Shown piece by piece: positions 35,877 to 44,690 of a stretch of 64,000 bases of DNA (positions are counted from its first letter, which is position 1; each line of letters starts with the position of its first letter). The DNA is taken from NCBI RefSeq assembly GCF_001681715.1, contig NZ_LNWY01000010.1, positions 1 to 64,000 of the forward strand. Reading direction: 5' to 3'. Source of the DNA: Tritonibacter mobilis. Its GTDB lineage: Bacteria > Pseudomonadota > Alphaproteobacteria > Rhodobacterales > Rhodobacteraceae. The translations under genes were made by a program, and so were the position numbers. The notes under the pieces are model-generated. The model worked only from the letters and a program-made list of their open reading frames with translations, did no database searches and had not been told where the DNA came from.

Positions 35877-37252
35877 GCGATACCGAGAATACCGAGCTGG
35901 AAAAGCGCCTCGCCGCCCTTGAGAAAGGCAGTGCCCGCGCGCCCATAGCGGCGCAGCGCCGGTCGCCCCTTCTCGCGCTGGTCGTGGTCCTCGTCATCGG
36001 CGCGGGTGGTGCCCTGCTTTATCTCCTCTCACAGCCCGAAGAAGAGGAAGCCTTGCCGACGGCCACTCCGGACGTCTTCCAAAACGAAGGGGATGGCTTT
36101 GGCGCTATCGAGACCTTGCCCCCGCCCGAGCCCGAGGTTGTGTTTGTCGGACCGGATCCAGTCGAGCCCAACGCGGAGCTTTTGGCACAGGTCACCGCCT
36201 TGCAGGCCCAGATCGAGGAATTGCGCAACGCTCCCGAACCTGTCGTCGAGGAAGACACCGCCGCCGCAGAGGCGATCGACGCGCTGACCACTCAGATCGC
36301 TGCGCTCCAAGCCGCCTCGGAAGCCGCACAGCAACGACTCCAGGACGAACTGACGGCGCGGGATCGCAGCCTTGAGCAACTCCGCATGGACCTCGAACTC
36401 GCACAGCTCGAAGCCAACCGCCCCCTTCCGGCACCCATCGGGCCCACCGAGGACGAGTTGCGGGCGCGGGAAGAAGAACGGCTGCGCCGCGAAGAGGAAG
36501 CAAGGCGACTCGCGGAACTTGAACGCCGCGCGGCCGAGGAACGCGCGTTTCAGGAGCGCCGCATCACCTCGCCCACCATCGCCTTTGGCGGCTCCTCGGG
36601 CGCCAATGAGACGGCACTGACCGAGCGCACCTTTGGCGAGGTGACGGATTTCGTGCTGAACGGGGCGCTGCCCTCGACGGTGACGCAGGCCGAGGTGATC
36701 GCCAATCCCTCCAACACGATTCTACAGGGCACCATGATCCAGGCCGTCATGGAAACCGCCCTCGACAGCTCCCTGCCCGGCCAGACCCGTGCCGTGGTGT
36801 CCGAGGATGTTTACAGCGTTGATGGCGCGCGCCTCTTGATCCCGCGCGGATCCCGTCTCGTCGGGCGCTACCGCGCCGGCGTCGATATCGCGCAGCGCCG
36901 CGTCACGATCGCCTGGGATCGGATTATCCTGCCCGACAACGAGACCGTCCAGATCAGCTCGTTCGGGGGCGATGAACTGGGCCGTTCCGGTGTCACAGGT
37001 TTCGTGGACACGCGCTTTGCCGAGCGTTTCGGGTCGGCAGCCCTGATCTCGCTGATTTCCGCCGCACCAAGTGCCGCCGCATCCGAGGTCCAGGATGAGA
37101 CTGCCGCAGACGTTCTCGAAGACGTGGGCGATGATCTGGCAGATGCGACGGACAGCGTCATCGGCGATTACCTCTCCATCGGCCCCGTCATCTATGTCGA
37201 CCAGGGCGCCCGCGTCACGGTCATGGTCGACCGCGATCTGGAGATATTCTGA
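35873..37252 (+). CDS. virB10: VirB10 channel-spanning protein
   Basis: The 459-residue protein spans both membranes. It has a short cytoplasmic N-terminus, one helix (SPLLALVVVLVIGAGGALLYLL), a Pro/Glu-rich periplasmic part with a long coiled coil (about 100-225), then the TrbI/VirB10 beta domain (LPSTVTQAEVIANPSNTILQGTMIQAVMET, RLLIPRGSRLVGRYRAG, VDTRFAERFGSAALIS) and GPVIYVDQGARVTVMVDRDLEIF. ATG 35873 overlaps the virB9 stop. Confidence 0.94.
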   Translation: MSDTENTELEKRLAALEKGSARAPIAAQRRSPLLALVVVLVIGAGGALLYLLSQPEEEEALPTATPDVFQNEGDGFGAIETLPPPEPEVVFVGPDPVEPNAELLAQVTALQAQIEELRNAPEPVVEEDTAAAEAIDALTTQIAALQAASEAAQQRLQDELTARDRSLEQLRMDLELAQLEANRPLPAPIGPTEDELRAREEERLRREEEARRLAELERRAAEERAFQERRITSPTIAFGGSSGANETALTERTFGEVTDFVLNGALPSTVTQAEVIANPSNTILQGTMIQAVMETALDSSLPGQTRAVVSEDVYSVDGARLLIPRGSRLVGRYRAGVDIAQRRVTIAWDRIILPDNETVQISSFGGDELGRSGVTGFVDTRFAERFGSAALISLISAAPSAAASEVQDETAADVLEDVGDDLADATDSVIGDYLSIGPVIYVDQGARVTVMVDRDLEIF

Positions 37253-37256
37253 GCCC

Positions 37257-38243
37257 ATGTCGCTGAGCTATCTCGAAACCTCGCTCGACCGGATCGACGC
37301 CGCCGCTCGCGACGATGTCATCGAGATCTGCATCAACCCTGATGGCACCTGCTGGGGCGAATTCCAGGGCGATCACTTCATGCGCGCGCTGGATCAAAGG
37401 CTGACGGGCGTTCAGGTCAGGGACCTCGGCAACCAGATCGCCTCCTCTGCCAATACCACGATGAGCAAGGACCGCCCCATCGTCTCGGTCTCGATCACCT
37501 ACAAGGGCCGCCCGATCCGGGCTCAGGTCATCACGCCACCCGCCGTGCTCTCTGCCATGTCGATCAGCCTGCGGTTCTTCTCAAGCCTGCCACTCGAGGG
37601 CATTGCGCTCGATTTCCTCTACGGAAAGGAGCGAAAGCTCGAAGACCTGCGCGTGGAAAAGAAGCGCGCCTTGCGCGCCGTCGTGGCCGCGGGCGTGATC
37701 GATGATGCGCTGGCATTTTGCGTCGAGAACAAGCTCAACATGATCGTCTCGGGCGGCACCTCCACCGGCAAGACCGTGGCCGCGCGCAAGATCCTCGCCC
37801 ATGTGCCGGTCGAGGAACGCATCGTCACCATCGAAGAAGCCGCCGAGCTTCTGCCGACCCAGCCCAATGCCGTGACCCTCATCGCCAATCGCGACGCAGA
37901 ATTCCAGACCGCCGATGTGCTTCTAACCGCCACGCTGCGCATGCGCCCCGACCGGATCATCCTCGGCGAGGTGCGCGGCAAGGAGGCCATGACCTTTCTG
38001 GAAGCCATCAACACCGGACACGGCGGGTCCATGACCACGCTGCATGCCGAAACCCCGCAACTCGCCGTACAGCGGCTCGCGATCGCCGCGCTCAAAACCG
38101 AGATCCCGATGACCTATGCCGACATGATCCAGTACATCGAGAATTCCATCGATGTGATCATCCAGGTCGGTCGCCATGACGGCAAACGCGGCATCACCGA
38201 ATTCTACCTTCCCGGCGCAACCGAGATTGGAACTTCTCCATGA
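37257..38243 (+). CDS. virB11: VirB11 secretion ATPase
   Basis: This 328-residue hexameric ATPase drives pilus assembly and DNA transfer. It has an N-terminal domain (DDVIEICINPDGTCWGEFQG), Walker A GGTSTGKTVA (about 166-175), ERIVTIEEAAEL (Asp-box region), LRMRPDRIILGEVRGKEA (Walker B) and NTGHGGSMTTLHAET (His box). The start ATG 37257 is 4 bases after the virB10 stop. ATGA couples it to DUF4177. Confidence 0.95.
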   Translation: MSLSYLETSLDRIDAAARDDVIEICINPDGTCWGEFQGDHFMRALDQRLTGVQVRDLGNQIASSANTTMSKDRPIVSVSITYKGRPIRAQVITPPAVLSAMSISLRFFSSLPLEGIALDFLYGKERKLEDLRVEKKRALRAVVAAGVIDDALAFCVENKLNMIVSGGTSTGKTVAARKILAHVPVEERIVTIEEAAELLPTQPNAVTLIANRDAEFQTADVLLTATLRMRPDRIILGEVRGKEAMTFLEAINTGHGGSMTTLHAETPQLAVQRLAIAALKTEIPMTYADMIQYIENSIDVIIQVGRHDGKRGITEFYLPGATEIGTSP

Positions 38244-38428
38244 AGACCTTTGAATACGACATCCTGTTTTTCCAGGTGAAGAAGCAAAAGGACTACGACG
38301 CGATGCGAAGCGCCTTGAATGAGCGCGGCGCGGAGGGGTGGGAAGTCATTACAGCTGAAGCCGGTGACTACGGCTATATCACGTTCTTGAAGCGTGAATC
38401 TTTGGCGACGAACGTGGCTTCAGAATGA
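38240..38428 (+). CDS. DUF4177 domain small protein
   Basis: The 62-residue product has the DUF4177 pattern YDILFFQVKKQK, MRSALNERGAEGWEVITAEAGDYGYITFLKRE. Function is unknown in general. It overlaps virB11 and the next gene by 4 bases each, so it belongs to the operon. Confidence 0.8.
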   Translation: MKTFEYDILFFQVKKQKDYDAMRSALNERGAEGWEVITAEAGDYGYITFLKRESLATNVASE

Positions 38429-38829
38429 TGCGGGTCATTGCGACGGCAGGCCTGCTGGTTGTTCTTGGCGCAACCGCTGGCGTCGCTGAACGGAACCTGA
38501 TCCCAACGCTCGATAACCAGCCAGATGTCTGTCCCGACCAGCCTCCAGAGCCACAGTGGATGCAAGACATCGATGTACGCGAGTCCCACAAACGGCTGCT
38601 GATTCAGCAAATCTATCGTGCGCAGAGCCTGCAACGCATCGTTGAAGCCCAAAGCTGTGAATGTCCGACGCGGTATCCGTCTTGGGACTCAGCTGAAGGC
38701 ATCTTCGTCAAGCATTTCGCCGCATCTGAATACTGGGACATCGTGGAAGCGACCTCAGAATACCGACGGCAGGCAAATGAGCTTCGGCGCGAAGCCATGC
38801 CAATCTGCGAAGCTGCTGGAAACTGGTAG
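38425..38829 (+). CDS. Exported hypothetical protein of the virB operon
   Basis: The 134-residue product has a signal peptide (VIATAGLLVVLGATAGVAE) and a helical mature part with Cys residues in DVCPDQPPEPQW, AQSCECPTRYPSWDSAEGIF and MPICEAAGNW. I do not recognise a family. Position between virB11/DUF4177 and virB6 suggests a periplasmic assembly factor or entry-exclusion protein (inference). Two ATG codons (38425 and 38428) are adjacent. Confidence 0.7.
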   Translation: MMRVIATAGLLVVLGATAGVAERNLIPTLDNQPDVCPDQPPEPQWMQDIDVRESHKRLLIQQIYRAQSLQRIVEAQSCECPTRYPSWDSAEGIFVKHFAASEYWDIVEATSEYRRQANELRREAMPICEAAGNW

Positions 38830-38835
38830 GGTTCC

Positions 38836-39915
38836 ATGAGCGTCGTCACCTACTTCGTGGAAACGGCTGAGGGCTATCTCAATACCGCTGCCGAGACGCA
38901 ATTTGGCGCGGTCGCCGCAACAGTCGGAACGATGCTCGTACTCGGCACCACACTGGTTGTCATTCTGGTTTTCATCAACGCGATCTACCAATACCGCGCC
39001 ATGGACGGGCGCACGGCCTTTTGGCTCGCCGTGAAGATCGGACTGATAGGCGCATTTGCAACCAACTGGGTGCAGTTCAACATCCTTGCTGCGGCGATCC
39101 TGAATGGGATCGACAGCATTGCCGGATCGCTCGTGGCCTCAGTCGGCGGCGGATCACCCGGCCCATCCGGCACCTTTGCAGAGGAGTTCGATGACCTGAT
39201 CGCGGCGCTCGGAGAGTATTTGAATGCTGCGGGCTCTGAACTGAATTGGATGGCCGGAGCCCTGTTGGACACCCTTGGGGTTTTGTTACTCTCGATCCTC
39301 GGCGGCTTAGCCGCGTTCATCGTGGTCGCGTCGCGGCTCATGATCGCTCTTCTGATCGGGATTGCGCCGGTCATGATCTTCCTGACACTGTTTGAAGTGA
39401 CCAAGGATTATTTCGCGCGCTGGCTTTCGGCGCTGATTTCCTTTGCGATGTACCCGATTGTCGTTGCCGGTGTGTTCGCAACGATCACGGGTGTCTCGCG
39501 CGCCCTACTTGCCGAGCTGGGCGACCCGGAAGGCGCCTCCAACATCGGCGCGCTCATCCCGTTCTTCATGATGGTGCTGATGGCAAAGGGGTTCATCATA
39601 GCAACGCCCTTCCTGGTTCGAGCAATTTCTGGAAACATCATGGTGCCGGCACTCTCGGCCGGCTTCGGCGGTAGCTATGCCTTTGCCCGAGGGCTCGCAG
39701 GCAGCCAACAAGTCTACAACCGGTACGCCATCGGAGGTGCGACTGGCGCGGAGTATGCAGCTCTGCGCGCGCGACAATTCTTTGGTGTGCAAGCGTTGCC
39801 AAGCCGACCCAATACTGCGGGAGGGCCTACGGCAGCTCCTCCCGGCGACGGGACCGGGACTGGCGCTCGGATGCTTGCGCAGCTTTCAAGGTTGGGTCGT
39901 CTAGGAAGACGGTGA
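38836..39915 (+). CDS. virB6: VirB6/TrbL-type polytopic channel protein
   Basis: The 359-residue protein has at least six helices (e.g. TMLVLGTTLVVILVFINAIYQY, LGVLLLSILGGLAAFIVVASRLMIALLIGIAPVMIFLTLF, ALISFAMYPIVVAGVFATI) and the VirB6 core DYFARWLSALISF. VirB6 forms the inner-membrane part of the DNA path. Its C-terminus is Gly/Pro-rich and soluble. It is the last vir gene of the operon. Confidence 0.9.
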   Translation: MSVVTYFVETAEGYLNTAAETQFGAVAATVGTMLVLGTTLVVILVFINAIYQYRAMDGRTAFWLAVKIGLIGAFATNWVQFNILAAAILNGIDSIAGSLVASVGGGSPGPSGTFAEEFDDLIAALGEYLNAAGSELNWMAGALLDTLGVLLLSILGGLAAFIVVASRLMIALLIGIAPVMIFLTLFEVTKDYFARWLSALISFAMYPIVVAGVFATITGVSRALLAELGDPEGASNIGALIPFFMMVLMAKGFIIATPFLVRAISGNIMVPALSAGFGGSYAFARGLAGSQQVYNRYAIGGATGAEYAALRARQFFGVQALPSRPNTAGGPTAAPPGDGTGTGARMLAQLSRLGRLGRR

Positions 39916-40088
39916 CGGCCCTTTGCAGACGTTGGCGCGACGATCTGATGCTACGTCGCGGCTTCACCACTGCGGACATTCGGGGTGCCTGCAGCAATCT
40001 TCCTGTCCGAGCTTGAAGCAGGCTTCGCGCGGATTGCGGGTTGGCGTCGCGCAGAGTAAAAAATTCCGAGCAACACCGGGAGGTATTT

Positions 40089-40772
40089 ATGGACCAGTCC
40101 GATCAGGAACTCGAGCGTCTCAGCGCGCGGTTGCATGCGCTGCCCATCGAGAACATGCCCATGACGCTCAGTGAACTTGATGGCTACGTAGTCGGTGTTC
40201 TTGCCTGCCCGGATATGATCCCGCCCTCGGAATGGATGTCCCATGTCTGGGGAGAGACAGGTGAGGCAAATTTTCCCGATCAGAAAACCGCCGAAGCCAC
40301 GGTCGGTGCGGTCATGGCTCACTACAACTCGGTTGCGGAGGCGATGACCCGCTCACCTTGGATCGAACCCATCTACGAGGTTGACCCCAACAGTGATGAG
40401 GTGATGTGGGAGCCTTGGATCGATGGCTTCACTCGCGCTATGGGGCTAAGACCGGATGCTTGGGATCGACTGCTCGCTCAGGCCGACGAAGAGACGCGGA
40501 CGACGATGATCTTCTTGATGGCGCTTCAGGAAATATACACTGGCCACAGCAAGTTCACGGATGAGGAGATCGACGAAATCGACCTTGAAGCACCCAATCT
40601 GATCCCAAACTGCGTTGCGACGATACTCTATCAGTCTCGTCCCGAGCTTTCCCGCATGGAGCCCGCAAATCGTTCCGAGATGCCGTTCAACGCCGGTCCC
40701 CGGCCCGGGCGGAACGACCCATGCTCCTGTGGGTCGGGCCGCAAATACAAGCAATGTTGCGGTCGGAACTGA
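40089..40772 (+). CDS. UPF0149/YecA-like protein with C-terminal SEC-C zinc motif
   Basis: The 227-residue product has the UPF0149 helical region ([28 protein letters not shown]) and ends in a SEC-C zinc-binding motif, [18 protein letters not shown], as at the SecA C-terminus. Such proteins bind zinc and often other proteins; the role here is unknown. GGGAGG lies 10 bases before ATG 40089, so that start is chosen over one at 40041. It sits between the virB operon and the reverse-transcriptase cassette. Confidence 0.85.
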   Translation: MDQSDQELERLSARLHALPIENMPMTLSELDGYVVGVLACPDMIPPSEWMSHVWGETGEANFPDQKTAEATVGAVMAHYNSVAEAMTRSPWIEPIYEVDPNSDEVMWEPWIDGFTRAMGLRPDAWDRLLAQADEETRTTMIFLMALQEIYTGHSKFTDEEIDEIDLEAPNLIPNCVATILYQSRPELSRMEPANRSEMPFNAGPRPGRNDPCSCGSGRKYKQCCGRN

Positions 40773-40922
40773 CCGATCGCCCAAGTCTCTCACGGCCCAT
40801 ACCTGCCGTTCAACTTCGGTGGATCGAATGGCCGCTGTCAATTTTCAACAGTGTTCTGGCTCAGCCTTTATCTTGAAGTCCGAACTTGTTGGCAAACTGT
40901 CGCGATACTTGGTTGCAATTTG

Positions 40923-40939
40923 CACACTTTTGAAGTGTG
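40923..40939. promoter_or_regulatory. Inverted repeat at the start of the reverse-transcriptase cassette
   Basis: CACACTT-TTG-AAGTGTG forms perfect 7-base arms ending one base before the first possible start codon (TTG 40941). It could be an operator or an RNA hairpin. The space 40773-40940 otherwise shows no gene. Confidence 0.45.
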
Positions 40940-40940
40940 A

Positions 40941-42338
40941 TTGCCGTATTCGCCACTCATTTGGGCCATTGACTACGTGTTTGATCAATCGTTCTCACCT
41001 AAGAACCTAAGAAGAATTACGGAAATCGAAAATCGGCGAGGTTCGAACAAAAGCCTCGAATTCTTTCCTTCCGTTCTAGTTGCCACCGAAGAGCTAAAAG
41101 ATTGCATTAGGGCGACCAAACACTTCAGAGCCACTCACAAACACAAGTATTCGGTAGCTGACCAAGCGATTTTTGACGCACTCAAAGAAGATCGTGAAAA
41201 TGCTAGGAAAGCAAGGGATCAAGAGTTGCTTTCATGTTTAGCGAAAGTCTCGGATGAAATATCAAAGAAGAGCTTTAGGATTAGCATACGCAGGGTGGGA
41301 GGCCCCAGTGGAAAGCCTGTCTATGTCGTTCCTGAAACACCCGTAGATGCCTATGCGCAGAGCTACTATGCGATCAAACAAATCGCCAACAACATCTCCA
41401 GAATCTACAAGGTAAGGCAAGCGAATAGAAATCAAATTGTAACGCAACTGAGCGACTGTTTGAGTGACGGATTTCCGTACCACGTGGTCAAACTGGACGT
41501 GCAAGAGTTCTACGAGTCGGTTGACCACTCTGTTTTGCTCACCAAGCTGAAGTCTGATCAACTCCTAAGCGCAACGACAATGCGTCTGATCGAACGCCTT
41601 CTTTGGGACTATGCCGAGGTTGCAGGAACACCTGGACGGGGATTGCCACGTGGCGTAGGCCTTAGCGCCATCCTGTCAGAACTATACATGCGGGATTTTG
41701 ATGACCGCATATCGACACTCGAAGAAGTCGCTTTCTGTGCGCGCTATGTTGACGACATCATCGTACTTTTCGCCCCAACGAAAGGTTCCACAACTGACGA
41801 CTACCGAAAGGCTGTTGTCGAAGAACTTAGGCGCAAGAGGTTGGTCGTTAACGCCAGCAAATCTACACAAGCTCCTCCGGCTACTGAGCTGACGTACTTA
41901 GGCTACAAGTTCCGAAACGTGCGGAGCACTTCGTGTACGGTTCTGATGAGTGACGCAAAGTTTCAGAAATACAAGAAAAGGCTCGACGCGTGTTTCACGA
42001 GATACAATCGACAACGGGCGACGAAATCTAAGAAGGCATACAGGTTGCTCGTCAAACGTGTGCAGTACCTCACCGGAAACACGCAGCTAACGCATAGCAA
42101 ACAAAATGCCTTTGTGGGCATCTACTTCAGCAATCCACACCTGACAGACTTGTCACAACTTGAGAGACTAGACGATGCGCTCGCTACCCATATTCGCAAG
42201 CAAACACACAGTGCAAATCTAAGAGCCAAGCTTCAACAGTACTCATTTCAAAAAGGCTACTCTGAAAGAATATTCCGCCGGTTTCATCGGCAAGATGAAT
42301 TTGAAGAGATAACAAAGGCTTGGAAGTATGGTCAATAA
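40941..42338 (+). CDS. drt3a: Defence-associated reverse transcriptase, DRT3a-like
   Basis: The 465-residue protein has an RT palm: KLDVQEFYESVD (motif A, from about residue 182), GRGLPRGVGLSAILSELYMRDFD (motif B) and RYVDDIIVLF (motif C, catalytic Asp pair about 270-271), then LVVNASKSTQ (motif D) and TYLGYKF (motif E). No maturase or integrase domain follows, so it is not a group II intron or retron RT by layout. A second RT gene overlaps its 3' end, the arrangement of the two-RT anti-phage system DRT3. The start is uncertain: TTG 40941 abuts a hairpin and has no ribosome site; GTG 40977 (VFDQSFSPKNLRRI) is an alternative. Codon use is AT-richer than the vir genes, a sign of separate origin. 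Confidence 0.75.
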   Translation: MPYSPLIWAIDYVFDQSFSPKNLRRITEIENRRGSNKSLEFFPSVLVATEELKDCIRATKHFRATHKHKYSVADQAIFDALKEDRENARKARDQELLSCLAKVSDEISKKSFRISIRRVGGPSGKPVYVVPETPVDAYAQSYYAIKQIANNISRIYKVRQANRNQIVTQLSDCLSDGFPYHVVKLDVQEFYESVDHSVLLTKLKSDQLLSATTMRLIERLLWDYAEVAGTPGRGLPRGVGLSAILSELYMRDFDDRISTLEEVAFCARYVDDIIVLFAPTKGSTTDDYRKAVVEELRRKRLVVNASKSTQAPPATELTYLGYKFRNVRSTSCTVLMSDAKFQKYKKRLDACFTRYNRQRATKSKKAYRLLVKRVQYLTGNTQLTHSKQNAFVGIYFSNPHLTDLSQLERLDDALATHIRKQTHSANLRAKLQQYSFQKGYSERIFRRFHRQDEFEEITKAWKYGQ

Positions 42339-44460
42339 GCGCTCAATCCCGGCAAACTATAGCTACCACAGGCCCATACTCTCTGACGTTCATCCATTCG
42401 AAGTTCCACCGACTTTCAGCAACGGAGGGTTCTTCGACTTTGTTACTAGGTATGATGTGAGGCTAGAGCAAAATGGTCGAAAGACTTTCGTTGTATGGGA
42501 GTGCCCAAATGATCGATTGGACCAAGTCATCCATTTATTGTTCAAAACCTGCCGAAAGCACCCAGTGGCTTCGCCACCTTCGGGAAACGCTCGAAACTTC
42601 ATTGAGAACCCTACGCAGAGCAATATAGTCCGAGACGGGAAAACAAAACATATTAGAAAATGGAAGCTTTCGGACTATGCTATGCGCACGAAGCCTTATG
42701 GCTTTGATATCGCGCACAAGGAACGCGAGTTTCGTAGGCTATCCGTAATTCACCCAAGAAATCAGATAGCTGTTGCACATTTTTATCACTTGAACAGTGC
42801 CAGTATACTTTACCATGCTGGGCTAAGTGACCTTTCAATTAGGCATCCCGCGTCGGTAGCAAAAACAGTGAAATTTTCTGATCGTTTGTTCCAGGAACGC
42901 CAATCAAGAACCACCGACTCTGTTGAGCAAAGCTCAAAGGAATATGAAAACCTCGGTTCGTTTTTCTCCTACAGAAGCTACAGCAATATTTTCAAGTTTT
43001 TCGAGCACTACAAGTATCATAACGCTGAGAAAAAGTTCGATCTTTTGCTTCGATTAGACATATCAAAATGCTTCGATAGCATCTACACACATTCGCTGCC
43101 TTGGAGCACTTTGGGAACTGCCGCAGCTAAAGACTATATGGAGAAATCCAAAAAAACATTTGGCGGCAGATTTGATCGGCTCATGCAGGAAATGAACCAA
43201 GGTGAGACCAACGGCATCGTTATTGGCCCGGAGTTCTCACGGATCTTTGCTGAGATCATTTTGCAGTACGCTGACAGGAGCTTTCAGCAATCGATGGGCG
43301 ACGTCTATGGCTACAGGCACCGGGTGGACTATCAGGCTTTCCGGTACGTGGATGATTATTTCATATTTTGTACATCTCAAGTTGACCTGGGTCATGTTGA
43401 GAGACAGCTTGGGATCGCACTGAAAGAGCTGAAGCTAAGTGTCAACGCATCGAAATCAGCTGTCATACAAAAGCCGATTATCACAAAGCTCACGATTGCG
43501 AAGAACCGTGTTCGTGTTGTGCTCGGAGAGTGCATCGAAATCTATGAAAACGAAGTCGAGTACCCGAGTGGTACTGGGACGTTGGTGAAGAAATACACTC
43601 CGAGAGTTCGATCCAACAACCTGATAGTAGGTTTCAAGAGCATCCTTGATGAGACCGGCGTAGAGTACAAGGATATCTTAAACTACTCGTTTGCGGCACT
43701 AGAGAGAAACACCTCCACAATTTTCCGGAAAAACGAACAAACACTAGTGCCTCTGAGAGATGACCGAAAACTGACTCAAGCCCTCATTGGAATATTGGAG
43801 TTTTCGTTTTTCATTTACGCTGCCGACCCAAGAGTGAATATTTCGATACGCCTTGCCCGTTTGATTTCCATAATGGTCGATCAGATGAACGAATCTGGTA
43901 TTGGACGAGATTTTAAACACCAAGTCTTCAAGTACATTTTTGACAATGTCGCGCGGCAGCTTCGGCGAACCTCTACGAAAGGGCAGCCTAACATTGAGGT
44001 GATGTACTTAATTTTGGCGTTACGAAAACTTGGGAGGGAGTATCTCGTTTCTGAAGAAGCGCTGGCTGGATACTTCGGAATGGACAACAGCGGTCAAGGC
44101 AAAAATTACAAGGCAAGCTCTGAGACTGACTACTTCGCCGTCACTGTTGGTTTGAGCTATGCGACAGGAAAACGGAGGTATTCGAGGTTTCGTCAAGCTT
44201 TGGAAGAGGCGCTTGTAACCAGAGTCAAGAGCCGAGCAGCCTATGTTCACAACGAGTCGGAACCCTTGATGGCCTATCTTGATATCGCGTGCTGTCCCTT
44301 CGTTTCGGCTCGAACCAAGTATCGCCTCGCGCGGGTTTATGGGCATTCCGTCACAGATTTCCGCGCCATCAAATCTGCTTCGCCATTTTGGTTCACGGAT
44401 TGGAAGGGTTTTGACTTGTCCATCGCGCTGGACAAGAAACGCACGCGAGAAGTATACTGA
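42328..44460 (+). CDS. drt3b: Defence-associated reverse transcriptase, DRT3b-like
   Basis: The 710-residue protein has RT motif A LRLDISKCFDSIY (about residue 240), motif B QGETNGIVIGPEFSRIFAEIIL, and motif C FRYVDDYFIF (YVDD about 340-343), followed by LKLSVNASKSAVI (motif D). A long C-terminal part of about 330 residues has no domain I can name; it is helical and basic. Two consecutive RT genes of about 465 and 710 residues fit Drt3a/Drt3b. ATG 42328 overlaps the drt3a stop by 11 bases, with GGAAG before it, so both are made from one message. GC content is visibly lower than in the flanking transfer genes. Confidence 0.75.
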   Translation: MVNKRSIPANYSYHRPILSDVHPFEVPPTFSNGGFFDFVTRYDVRLEQNGRKTFVVWECPNDRLDQVIHLLFKTCRKHPVASPPSGNARNFIENPTQSNIVRDGKTKHIRKWKLSDYAMRTKPYGFDIAHKEREFRRLSVIHPRNQIAVAHFYHLNSASILYHAGLSDLSIRHPASVAKTVKFSDRLFQERQSRTTDSVEQSSKEYENLGSFFSYRSYSNIFKFFEHYKYHNAEKKFDLLLRLDISKCFDSIYTHSLPWSTLGTAAAKDYMEKSKKTFGGRFDRLMQEMNQGETNGIVIGPEFSRIFAEIILQYADRSFQQSMGDVYGYRHRVDYQAFRYVDDYFIFCTSQVDLGHVERQLGIALKELKLSVNASKSAVIQKPIITKLTIAKNRVRVVLGECIEIYENEVEYPSGTGTLVKKYTPRVRSNNLIVGFKSILDETGVEYKDILNYSFAALERNTSTIFRKNEQTLVPLRDDRKLTQALIGILEFSFFIYAADPRVNISIRLARLISIMVDQMNESGIGRDFKHQVFKYIFDNVARQLRRTSTKGQPNIEVMYLILALRKLGREYLVSEEALAGYFGMDNSGQGKNYKASSETDYFAVTVGLSYATGKRRYSRFRQALEEALVTRVKSRAAYVHNESEPLMAYLDIACCPFVSARTKYRLARVYGHSVTDFRAIKSASPFWFTDWKGFDLSIALDKKRTREVY

Positions 44461-44584
44461 AGGCAGAGCTTCGCCTAAACTAAATTGCTCAAGCTTTCGG
44501 GCTATGCGGGCACACACACAAGCTCCAAGACCAGGCGGCCTATAAACGGCACCGGTCACGCTGGCGGGGGGGCGGACCGCCAGC
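44461..44584 (+). ncRNA. Candidate DRT3 non-coding RNA with (CA)5 template-like tract
   Basis: The stretch between drt3b and the minus-strand virD4 gene holds no reading frame of note. It starts with a near-palindrome (AGGC...GCCT, 44461-44476), contains AGCTT (44492-44496) that can pair with AAGCT (44520-44524), and between them CACACACACA (44511-44520). It ends with a strong hairpin at 44560-44584. DRT3 systems use an ncRNA, and from memory of recent work an ACACAC segment of it templates GT-repeat DNA. Position, structure and the tract agree with this; identity is inference. Confidence 0.45.
44560..44584. terminator. Hairpin ending the reverse-transcriptase cassette
   Basis: GCTGGCGG (44560-44567) pairs perfectly with CCGCCAGC (44577-44584) around a G-rich 9-base loop. 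A weak pyrimidine stretch follows (TTATCCTCTT). It lies where the cassette transcript should end before the convergent virD4 gene. Confidence 0.55.
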
Positions 44585-44690
44585 TTATCCTCTTACGTTT
44601 ATCTTAGAAAGCTCTGAAAGCAGCCATTCGTTTATCCTGCAGCGAAAGACCGGTTCCCGCCCGCTCGACCGACATACCACCCTCGCCACC

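Noticed and set aside
39912-40016. 34-codon frame overlapping the virB6 stop as GTGA
   Set aside because: Too short, no ribosome site of its own and no recognisable sequence; could be a remnant but not supported as a gene.
44634-44642. TTATCCTGC resembling an IncP-type nic site
   Set aside because: It lies downstream of virD4, away from the relaxosome genes, without nearby inverted repeats; the match is short enough for chance.
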